In this document: positions 16,769 through 23,230 of the stretch, in pieces
Position numbering within the stretch: the first letter of the stretch is position 1
Layout of the letters: each line of letters opens with the position of its first letter
DNA from: Actinomadura latina NBRC 106108
GTDB lineage: Bacteria; Actinomycetota; Actinomycetes; Streptosporangiales; Streptosporangiaceae
Assembly: GCF_001552195.1 (NCBI RefSeq)
Contig: NZ_BCQS01000026.1
Location: forward strand, 62,001 to 126,000
DNA length: 64,000 nucleotides
Reading direction: 5' to 3'
Notes under the pieces: generated by a model
Told to the model about the DNA's origin: nothing
Database searches by the model: none
Seen by the model: only the letters and a program-made list of their open reading frames with translations
Position numbers and translations under genes: made by a program

Positions 16769-16933
16769 GTGTACACGGTCGAGCAGGTCGCCGAGATCCT
16801 GCAGATCGGCCGTGACAAGGTCTACATGCTGCTCCGGACCGGACGCCTCCGCAGCATCAAGATCGGTCGGCTACGGCGGATCACCGATCGGCAGCTCGCC
16901 GACTTCATTGCCTCAGTCGAAGATGTCAGGTAA
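16769..16933 (+). CDS. Excisionase (Xis)-type HTH protein (54 aa)
   Basis: The core (VYTVEQVAEILQIGRDKVYM ... RTGRLRSIKIGRLRRITDRQ) is an excisionase-family winged helix, and it sits upstream of the integrase, as Xis usually does. GTG 16769 is preceded by GGAGG at 16760-16764, only 4 nt away. The frame stays open upstream to 16574, so a longer N terminus is possible but would be low-complexity. Its role would be to direct the integrase toward excision. Confidence 0.75.
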   Translation: MYTVEQVAEILQIGRDKVYMLLRTGRLRSIKIGRLRRITDRQLADFIASVEDVR

Positions 16934-16947
16934 CTCACCGTGGTTAA

Positions 16948-16965
16948 TGTGCTACATTGTGCTAC
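16948..16965. promoter_or_regulatory. Tandem TGTGCTAC repeats, candidate ribbon-helix-helix operator
   Basis: TGTGCTAC occurs at 16948-16955 and again at 16958-16965, a direct repeat with exactly 10-bp period (one helical turn). It lies upstream of the 58-aa ribbon-helix-helix gene and the integrase. CopG/ParD-class proteins commonly bind such short in-phase repeats, so autoregulation is a reasonable inference. Confidence 0.5.
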
Positions 16966-16971
16966 GTATCG

Positions 16972-17003
16972 CCTCGGGTACTCCCTGTCGGGGAGGCCCG
17001 AGG
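16972..17003 (+). terminator. Strong stem-loop between xis and the RHH-int pair
   Basis: CCTCGGG at 16972-16978 pairs with CCCGAGG at 16997-17003, and an inner CTCCC/GGGAG stem extends it. The tract after it is only moderately T-rich (CGCTTCTTG). It could terminate the upstream transcript or act as a 5' leader structure of the RHH-int transcript. Confidence 0.5.
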
Positions 17004-17080
17004 GTCGCTTCTTGATAACTCCATCGACGCGAGCGCGCTCTCACCTCGGCATTTGCAACTGACGAGAGGAGAACGCACAT

Positions 17081-17257
17081 ATGGCCGACGATAGGACGAC
17101 CCTGCCTGCGGTGCGCGTGGACACGGCGTTCAAGGAGCGCTTGTCCGCGTACGCGCAGTCACAGGAGCGCGATGTGTCATGGGTCATCAGGAAAGCGATC
17201 AAGGAGTATCTCGACCGATGCGAGGAGCGATCGATTGAGCAAGATCCTGATCGGTAA
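17081..17257 (+). CDS. Ribbon-helix-helix (CopG-like) protein, 58 aa
   Basis: The ATG at 17081 follows GAGAGGAG at a spacing of about 9 nt, and translation runs to TAA at 17257. The sequence (LPAVRVDTAFKERLSAYAQS ... SWVIRKAIKEYLDR) has the beta-helix-helix pattern of CopG/Arc-type DNA-binding proteins: a short strand V-R-V-D followed by two helices. It overlaps the integrase start by 23 bp in another frame, so integrase translation is probably coupled to it. A repressor or accessory role for int/xis is inferred from family and context. Confidence 0.75.
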   Translation: MADDRTTLPAVRVDTAFKERLSAYAQSQERDVSWVIRKAIKEYLDRCEERSIEQDPDR

Positions 17258-18416
17258 GTACGAAGGCACCATCTACTCGGAGAAAGGGGGCTACACCGGG
17301 GCCCTTGCTCTCGGCTTCGGGCCCGACGGCAAGCGCAGGCGGCTCAAGAGGAAGGGGAAGACCAAGAGCCAGGTCCTGGACAGGCTCAAGGAAGCGGTCG
17401 AGGACCTGGAAACGGGCATCAAGAGCCCGGCGAACTACACGGTCGGCGACTGCGTTGAGGACTGGCTCGCCAAGGGCCTCAAGGGACTCGACGACGACAC
17501 GGTCGTCAACTACGGGAGCCTCGCCCGCAAGCATGTCATCCCGCTGATCGGCAAGCCGAAGCTCGGTGATCTGCGGGCCGACGATGTGGACGAGTGGCTG
17601 GACGGGCTCTCGGGCACGTTGTCGACCCGGAGCTTGCGGCTCGTGCACGCGATCCTCAAACGCGCGATCCGGCAGGCTCAAGCACGCGACATGGTCATGC
17701 GGAACGTGGCCGAACTGGTCAAGACCCCCAAGGGTACGGCCGGCCGTCCGAGCCGGGCTCTCACGCTCGACCAGGCGCAGGCCGTCCTGGAAGCGGCCCA
17801 GTCATCGCAATTGCACGCCTACGTCGTGGTCAGCCTGCTGACCGGCGTCCGCACAGAGGAAGCCCGCGCCCTGAAGTGGACACACGTCGTGGCGTGGATC
17901 GACGACGCGGCTGAATGGCGGCCGGTGACCCGGGCCGGCTTCGACCGCGACACCTTCGCCATCTACGTGTGGCGGTCGGTGCGCACGCACGGCGACACCA
18001 AGACCGGCAAGTCGCGCCGGACGCTGGAGCTCCCGCTGCGGGCCGCGGAGGCTCTGCGCGGGCATCACGCGCGCCAGGCCGCCCAGCGGCTCAGAGCGGG
18101 GCAGGCGTGGTGCGACAGCGGGCTGGTGTTCTGCTCGGCGACCGGGAGGCCGCTGGACGCCGCGAACGTGCGGCGGGCGTTCCGGCTCATCACCAGGAAG
18201 GCGGGGATCGGGGAGTCCTGGTCTCCGCGCGAACTGCGTCACTCGTTCGTCTCGATCATGAGTGACGGCGGGGTGCCCATCGAGGCGATCGCCGATCTGT
18301 GCGGGCACTCCTCCCCGGCGGTCACCGGGCAGGTGTACCGGCACCAACTCCGGCCGGTGATCACCCGGGGCGCACGGGTCGCCGACTCGGTGTTCGGTAC
18401 GGGCGAGTCGGCGTAG
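17235..18416 (+). CDS. int: Tyrosine recombinase, ICE integrase (393 aa)
   Basis: Catalyses site-specific integration and excision. It has an N-terminal AP2-like arm (GKYEGTIYSEKGGYTGAL), a core-binding domain (about residues 75-165) and a catalytic domain. Catalytic residues are visible as R in LLTGVRTEEARAL (about 210), the R-H pair in PRELRHSFVS (about 335), H in GHSSPAV and the nucleophile Y in GQVYRHQL (about 370). TTG 17235 is chosen because GAGGAG (17222-17227) lies 7 nt upstream and it starts exactly where similarity to integrases begins. It lies next to tRNA-Pro, the presumed att target. Confidence 0.9.
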   Translation: MSKILIGKYEGTIYSEKGGYTGALALGFGPDGKRRRLKRKGKTKSQVLDRLKEAVEDLETGIKSPANYTVGDCVEDWLAKGLKGLDDDTVVNYGSLARKHVIPLIGKPKLGDLRADDVDEWLDGLSGTLSTRSLRLVHAILKRAIRQAQARDMVMRNVAELVKTPKGTAGRPSRALTLDQAQAVLEAAQSSQLHAYVVVSLLTGVRTEEARALKWTHVVAWIDDAAEWRPVTRAGFDRDTFAIYVWRSVRTHGDTKTGKSRRTLELPLRAAEALRGHHARQAAQRLRAGQAWCDSGLVFCSATGRPLDAANVRRAFRLITRKAGIGESWSPRELRHSFVSIMSDGGVPIEAIADLCGHSSPAVTGQVYRHQLRPVITRGARVADSVFGTGESA

Positions 18417-18466
18417 GTCGGGTGACGGTGGCTCCCCTTTTGGCTCCCCATCGACTTTCAAGATCG

Positions 18467-18497
18467 AAAAAGGGCTCCGGAATGATCTCCGAAGCCC
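18467..18497 (-). terminator. Rho-independent terminator of tRNA-Pro
   Basis: On the minus strand GGGCTTCGGA pairs with TCCGGAGCCC (one G-U) around a GATCAT loop and is followed by five T residues. It lies 21 bp beyond the tRNA 3' end, between tRNA and integrase. Confidence 0.85.
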
Positions 18498-18518
18498 CTC
18501 TGAGCTGGTGTTTCTGTG

Positions 18519-18592
<74 letters not shown>

Positions 18593-18685
18593 GTGCCCGT
18601 TGGAGCGGGCTCGATTACTCTAGCGCAGTCCGCGGGGTCGTGCGTACCGGGTTGCGGGGGCGTTGATCTCTGGTAGGCAAGGCGG

Positions 18686-19570
18686 ATGGTGTCTTTGCGG
18701 GCCGTGTTCGCCGGGGTCGTGTGCGCGGGTCTGGTGTGCGGGTGCGGGGGCGGGGGAGGGACGCGGCCGGTGGGCGGGAGTTCTGAGGCGCCGAGGGTGC
18801 CGGAGGGGACCAAGGCGACGGAGTCGGCCGGGTCCGTGGTCCGGGTGCCGGCGGGGGTTCGGGCGTCTTATGCGGTCTTTGATCGGCGGGCGGGGCGGGT
18901 CGTGCTGGAGCGGGGGGCGCGGCGGACGTTCCGGTCGGCTTCGGTGGTGAAGATCCTCATCGCGCTGGACTACCTGGAGCGGCATCGGGCGTCGGCGGCG
19001 GACCGGGCGCTGCTGGAGTCGATGCTGCGGTCCAGTGATGATCAGGCGGCCACGGAGTTCTGGCGGCGGGGCGGGCAGGGGAAGATCATCGAGCGGATGG
19101 TGGGGCGGGCGGGGCTGGCGGAGACCGCGCCGCCGCCCGCGGAGAAGCCCGGGTTCTGGGGGTATACGGCGTTGAGTGCGCGGGATGTGGTGAAGACCTA
19201 CCGGTATCTGCTGGAGAAGGTGCCGGAGGGGCGGCGGGAGTTCGTGCTGGGGCAGTTGCGGAAGTCGACGCCGTGCGCGAAGGACGGGTTCGACCAGACG
19301 TTCGGGATTCCGCGGGCGGTGAAGCGGCCGTGGGCCGTGAAGCAGGGGTGGTCGGGGTTCGGGGACGTGCCGGCGGAGCCGTGCGGGCGGGGGGCGCGGC
19401 CGGCGGCGTGGCGGCCGGATCTGGGGCTTGGGCGGCCGGTCCTGCATACGACCGGGGTGGTGGGGGACAAGATCGTCGTGGTGCTGACGCTGCAGCCGGC
19501 CGGGTCGTCGTTCCGGGCGGCGGCGGCGCGGATCACGACGTTGACCAGGGACGTCTACCGGGCGGCGTGA
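18686..19570 (+). CDS. Putative lipoprotein serine hydrolase, class A beta-lactamase-like fold (294 aa)
   Basis: The N-terminal hydrophobic stretch ends in a lipobox-like L-V-C-G-C near residue 20, so the protein is probably exported and lipid-anchored. The catalytic-type S-x-x-K appears as FRSASVVKIL (about residue 85). An SDN-like element is SSDDQAA, and a KTG-like element is KQGWSG. This is the layout of penicillin-recognising serine hydrolases, but divergence at the second and third motifs makes beta-lactamase activity uncertain. It is a stand-alone gene directly outside the ICE. Confidence 0.72.
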   Translation: MVSLRAVFAGVVCAGLVCGCGGGGGTRPVGGSSEAPRVPEGTKATESAGSVVRVPAGVRASYAVFDRRAGRVVLERGARRTFRSASVVKILIALDYLERHRASAADRALLESMLRSSDDQAATEFWRRGGQGKIIERMVGRAGLAETAPPPAEKPGFWGYTALSARDVVKTYRYLLEKVPEGRREFVLGQLRKSTPCAKDGFDQTFGIPRAVKRPWAVKQGWSGFGDVPAEPCGRGARPAAWRPDLGLGRPVLHTTGVVGDKIVVVLTLQPAGSSFRAAAARITTLTRDVYRAA

Positions 19571-19749
19571 CGGGCGTCACAGGGTCGGGCAGGGTTCCGT
19601 CCGGAGTGGGTCATCGGAAGCGGTGGGGTCCGGGCGGGAACGGAAAACCGGGGCAAAGATCTGGACTGTTTAGCAGGTTGTGGGCGAATAGTCCTTCGCT
19701 GGCGTATGTAGCTTTTTTCTCCCAGGGGCAGGCCGAACGGGGGACAGGG

Positions 19750-21639
19750 TTGGCGGAAGCGGAGGGCATCCAGCCCGGGGTGCACGTTGCGGACCTGGCG
19801 GACCTGCGGGGCGCCGCGCATGACCGCGCGGTGCTGTCCGAGGCGCGGGTCGTGCTGGCCCGGCGGCTCGGCGTCCCGCCTGGGGAGGCCCTGCAGCATC
19901 TGATCTGGCTCGCGCGCGATCTGGACATCGACCTCGCCGAGGCGGCGGCGCTGCTGGTCAAGGACGGCGGCGGCGGGCCGGTGGGGGCCGTGATCGCGGA
20001 CCGCCGGGCGCCGCGGGCCGAGGGCGGCGCGGCGGAGCGCCAGGCCGTCCTGTCGGAGGCCGAGGACGTCCTGCGCCGGGTGACGGCCGAGGACACCTCG
20101 GGCGACGCCGAGGTCCTCGCCGGGGCGGGCGACGACCCGGTGGCGCGGGCGCTGCTGGACGGGACGCTCGACTCCTGCACCCACCTGGTGCCGGTCAGGG
20201 GCCCCGACGGCGCCGTGGCCGACTTCCTCTACGCCGACCTCAGCGACGCCGCGCGGGACATGTTCGGGCGCGGCCGGGAGGAGCTGACCGGGCGGCGGCT
20301 GCTGCGGACGGATCCGGGTGCGGTGCTCAGCGGGCTCTTCGACGGGTACGTCGAGGTGCTGGAGACGGGGGCGCCGCTGGAGCGCGACTCGATCATGTAC
20401 TCGACCGCCCAGCGCGGCCTGTCCAGGTCGTCCCGGATGAGCGTCCGGTGCGTCCGGGTGCCGACCGGGGTGTGCGTCACGTGGCGGTACCACTTCGCCG
20501 AGGACCGGGTGGCGCGGCGGCTGGAGCGGGTGGAGCGGCTGGCGCTGATCGGGTTCGGCGAGTGGGACCTGGCGACCGGCGAGGCGGACTGGACGCCGCA
20601 GATGCGCGCCAACTACGGCGTCGGCCCCGACGAGGTGCCGCCGATGCCGCACGACCTGCCGAAAGCCGTGGCGGACGACGATCTCCCGCTGGTGGAGGAG
20701 GCCGTCCAGACGATGTTCTCGCGCCGGGAGCCGGTGGAGGCCGAGCACCGGGTGATCGGGCCGGACGGGACGCCCCGGCACCTGTGGGTGTTCGCCGAGC
20801 CGGTGCTGGGCGACTCGGGGCTGCCGATCTCGATCAACATCGTCTCGCAGGACATCACCCGGCGGCGGGGCGTGGAGCGGGCGCTCGCCGAGACCCGCCG
20901 GCAGATGCTGAAGCAGCAGGCGCGGACGGCGCAGGAGCGGAAGGTGGCGGTGACGCTGCGCCGCGCGATCCTGCCGGACGAGGACGAGGTGGAGCAGCTG
21001 CCCGGCCTCGCCGTGGCGGTCCGCAGCCTGGCGGCGGAGAGCACCGCCCGCATCGGCGGGGACTGGTTCGCGACCCGGGTGCTGCCGGACGGTCGGGCGG
21101 TGTTCGCCATCGGGGACGCGGCCGGGCACGGGCTGCCGGCGGCGGCGGCGATGGCGCGGACCCGGAACGGGCTGCTCGGCCTGGCCTGCACGGAGGAGCC
21201 GGCGGGACGGCTGGTGGGCTGGCTGAACGAGCTGGTCGGCACCATGGACCCGCCCGCGACGGGCACCGCGATCGTCGCGCATTACGACCCGTCCCGCCGG
21301 GTGCTTGCGTGGACGTGCGCGGGCCATCCGCCGCCGATCCTGGTCCGGGAGGGGCGGGCCTCGCCGCTGGAGGTGGTCCGGGACCCGATGCTCGGCGCCA
21401 TGCCCTGGCAGTACACGACGATCACCACCGACCTGCGTCCCGGGGACATGCTGTTCCTCTACACCGACGGCCTTGTGGAGCGCAGGGACGCGGACCTGGA
21501 CGAGCGCATCGGCCGCCTCACCGAGATCCTGCAGGACTCCTCGCTGCGCCCGGATCTGGCCCTGGACGACGTGCTGGCGCGGATGGAGTTCGACCGGGCG
21601 GCGGACGACACCACGCTGTTCGCCCTGCTCGTCGAGTGA
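19750..21639 (+). CDS. ANTAR-PAS-PAS-PP2C (SpoIIE-type) phosphatase (629 aa)
   Basis: Probable regulator of a partner-switching pathway, dephosphorylating an anti-sigma-factor antagonist. The N-terminal block (AVLSEARVVLARRLGVPPGE ... LIWLARDLDIDLAEAAALLV, about residues 25-75) resembles an ANTAR RNA-binding domain. Two PAS-like regions follow (about 130-250 and 255-375). The C-terminal PP2C/SpoIIE domain has GGDWF, FAIGDAAGHGLPAAAAM, LFLYTDGLVE and DDTTLFALLVE, so all metal-binding aspartates appear present. TTG 19750 is chosen because GGGGGA precedes it and no ATG or GTG fits; the frame upstream of it is noncoding. Confidence 0.83.
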   Translation: MAEAEGIQPGVHVADLADLRGAAHDRAVLSEARVVLARRLGVPPGEALQHLIWLARDLDIDLAEAAALLVKDGGGGPVGAVIADRRAPRAEGGAAERQAVLSEAEDVLRRVTAEDTSGDAEVLAGAGDDPVARALLDGTLDSCTHLVPVRGPDGAVADFLYADLSDAARDMFGRGREELTGRRLLRTDPGAVLSGLFDGYVEVLETGAPLERDSIMYSTAQRGLSRSSRMSVRCVRVPTGVCVTWRYHFAEDRVARRLERVERLALIGFGEWDLATGEADWTPQMRANYGVGPDEVPPMPHDLPKAVADDDLPLVEEAVQTMFSRREPVEAEHRVIGPDGTPRHLWVFAEPVLGDSGLPISINIVSQDITRRRGVERALAETRRQMLKQQARTAQERKVAVTLRRAILPDEDEVEQLPGLAVAVRSLAAESTARIGGDWFATRVLPDGRAVFAIGDAAGHGLPAAAAMARTRNGLLGLACTEEPAGRLVGWLNELVGTMDPPATGTAIVAHYDPSRRVLAWTCAGHPPPILVREGRASPLEVVRDPMLGAMPWQYTTITTDLRPGDMLFLYTDGLVERRDADLDERIGRLTEILQDSSLRPDLALDDVLARMEFDRAADDTTLFALLVE

Positions 21640-21705
21640 CCGGCCGCACGCCCGTCCCGCGACCGGCACATCATGTGAGGTAGGACTCAGCTGGACCGGC
21701 GATGA

Positions 21706-21742
21706 GGGCCCGGCACGCGCCGGACGGCCGCGTGCCGGGCCC
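21706..21742 (+). terminator. 14-bp perfect hairpin after the PP2C gene
   Basis: GGGCCCGGCACGCG (21706-21719) pairs perfectly with CGCGTGCCGGGCCC (21729-21742). There is no strong T tract directly after, as is common for high-GC actinomycete terminators. Confidence 0.75.
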
Positions 21743-22099
21743 GTCCGCCGGCCGTTCTTTACCCTTTGGTCATAGGCCGGTAAGCCCCATGGGCAAAGGG
21801 CTGAGGGGCAGTCGGGGAAAGATCGGGAACACCAGGCGGCCGGACGCTGTTGGTGAATCCTTGGAAGGGCATTGAGCGGGCATAACCGAGGTTTGTGTCT
21901 GGTTTGCTTTTCTTGAGAAGGTTGCTACCTTCTATTCGAATCCCGCAGCGCACCCCATGCGTTGCCGCCGGCCGTGCCACGTACGGCCGAGGATCGCGGA
22001 GCGGTATCCGCACGCGATGCGCGCCACACGATGCGCGCACCCTCACCGAGATCAGTCGCTGAGATATATCCGAAAAAGTCTGCACCGCTTCCGCGGTGC
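21743..22099 (+). promoter_or_regulatory. Upstream region and promoter of the riboswitch-controlled gene
   Basis: I see no gene in this stretch. A perfect dyad AGAAGGT-TGCT-ACCTTCT lies at 21916-21933 in an AT-richer patch, overlapping promoter-like TTTGCT ... TACCTT (17-bp spacing). It could be an operator. GATGCGCGC is repeated in tandem at 22016 and 22030. A GCACCGC/GCGGTGC hairpin at 22082-22099 directly precedes the riboswitch. Confidence 0.45.
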
Positions 22100-22232
22100 G
22101 AGGCCGAGTCCGTCCCGGTCGACACGACCGGACGGAGCCGGGGACCCAACGTTCCAGGGGTGAATCGGCGCGCCGAAGAGCCGCGCCGTAGGGCTGCTTC
22201 CATGCCCGAATCCGTCAGCTAACCCGGTAGGC
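22100..22232 (+). ncRNA. c-di-AMP riboswitch (ydaO-yuaA type)
   Basis: The sequence carries the conserved elements of the actinobacterial ydaO class. These are GCCGAGTCCGTC, a variable GC hairpin (22110-22135), AGCCGGGGACCCA, GGGGTGAATCGGC, GTAGGGCTGCTTCC and the 3' signature CCGAATCCGTCAGCTAACCC followed by GGTAGGC. It lies in the 5' leader of a secreted CHAP hydrolase, the classic target class. Binding of c-di-AMP would be expected to reduce expression of the hydrolase. Confidence 0.92.
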
Positions 22233-22259
22233 GCCATGGAAGACAAGGAGATTCCCCGC

Positions 22260-23006
22260 ATGACCGGTCGTTTCGATCGACTTTCGCTCAACCGCTTCTC
22301 GTCCGAGGACAAGGCCGTCGGCGTCGCCGTCAGCGCGGTCCTCGCCGGCGCCGTCGGGCTCGCCGTCCTGAACCCCCTCGCCGGGGGCAGCGCCGCGGCC
22401 GAGACCCCGGCCCAGGCCGCCGCCGGGAAGGGCGCCGCAGCGGCGCAGACATCCAACCGGATGACCGTCACGAAGGCCCGCGAGGCCGGCTACAAGGTGC
22501 CGCCGCGCGAGGTCCAGGCCACCGAGGTCATCAAGCTGGCCGAGAAGCAGATCGGCATCAGCGAGGGCAAGGGCGGACAGACCAAGTTCCACCAGTGGTA
22601 CGTCTCGACCCCGCACGCCAAGGCCACCGCGCAGCGCGACGGCGGCTTCTCGGTCAAGGCCTACAACGGTGCCCAGTGGTGCGACATGTTCGTGTCCTGG
22701 CTCGGCGCCCAGACCGGCGTGAAGAACATGGGCTGGGACGCCTACACCGTCCAGCACGCCAGCTGGTTCAAGAAGACCGACCGCTGGGGTGAGAAGGCCA
22801 AGCCGGGCGCCGTCGTGTTCTTCGACTGGCAGAACGGCTCCGGTGGCAGCATCGGTGACATCGACCACGTCGGGCTCGTCGTGAAGGACAACGGCGACGG
22901 CACGGTCAAGACCATCGAAGGCAACAGCAACAACGAGGTGGAGAAGAAGACCCGCGACAAGGCCGAGATCGTGGGCTACGGCTACCCCGACTACGCCGCC
23001 TCCTGA
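22260..23006 (+). CDS. Secreted CHAP-domain peptidoglycan hydrolase (248 aa)
   Basis: ATG 22260 is chosen because AAGGAG lies 9 nt upstream; an in-frame ATG at 22236 falls at the riboswitch edge and lacks a ribosome binding site. There is an N-terminal export signal or anchor (about residues 20-48). A CHAP domain spans about 95-245 with catalytic-type Cys in NGAQWCDMFVSWLG and His in DIDHVGLVV, plus a following IEGNSNN Asn. It probably cleaves peptide crosslinks in the wall during growth or germination, controlled by c-di-AMP through the leader. A strong hairpin terminator follows. Confidence 0.88.
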   Translation: MTGRFDRLSLNRFSSEDKAVGVAVSAVLAGAVGLAVLNPLAGGSAAAETPAQAAAGKGAAAAQTSNRMTVTKAREAGYKVPPREVQATEVIKLAEKQIGISEGKGGQTKFHQWYVSTPHAKATAQRDGGFSVKAYNGAQWCDMFVSWLGAQTGVKNMGWDAYTVQHASWFKKTDRWGEKAKPGAVVFFDWQNGSGGSIGDIDHVGLVVKDNGDGTVKTIEGNSNNEVEKKTRDKAEIVGYGYPDYAAS

Positions 23007-23021
23007 CCCATCCGCAGATCC

Positions 23022-23051
23022 GAAGGCGCCCGGCCCCGGTCGGGCGCCTTC
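23022..23051 (+). terminator. Hairpin terminator after the CHAP gene
   Basis: GAAGGCGCCCG (23022-23032) pairs perfectly with CGGGCGCCTTC (23041-23051) around an 8-nt loop, 16 bp after the stop codon. Confidence 0.85.
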
Positions 23052-23230
23052 TGGCGTTCCCGGGTGTTCTGCCCTCATGTCTCCGCTGAAGTCGGGTAAT
23101 GCGAAGCGTTGACAGCCTTTGATCCATCTTGGACCTCACTGGTGCGTTGCGGGATAGGAATCACAAGCAACGCGTCCGAGCCGGAGCCTGCCGGGCCGGC
23201 CCGGTCCCAGCGGAACGGGAGGGGACGCCC

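Larger units (their letters stand above)
1..18518. mobile_element. Integrative and conjugative element, right-hand part, inserted at tRNA-Pro
   Basis: A tyrosine integrase (17235-18416), an excisionase-like protein and a ribbon-helix-helix protein lie next to the 3' end of a tRNA-Pro gene. This is the usual arrangement of actinobacterial ICEs. The interior encodes a T4SS-like set: VirD4-type, VirB4-type, SCO6880-type, VirB6-like, VirB8-like, and a SLT/NlpC-P60 wall hydrolase. The right junction (att) should lie in or just beyond the tRNA 3' part, about 18519-18560. The other att copy and a relaxase are not in the window, so the element extends beyond position 1. The left boundary is therefore unknown. 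Confidence 0.85.

Noticed and set aside
23109-23114. TTGACA as a promoter -35 for the GT2-TagF gene
   Set aside because: No acceptable -10 at 16-18 bp spacing, so it was not called.
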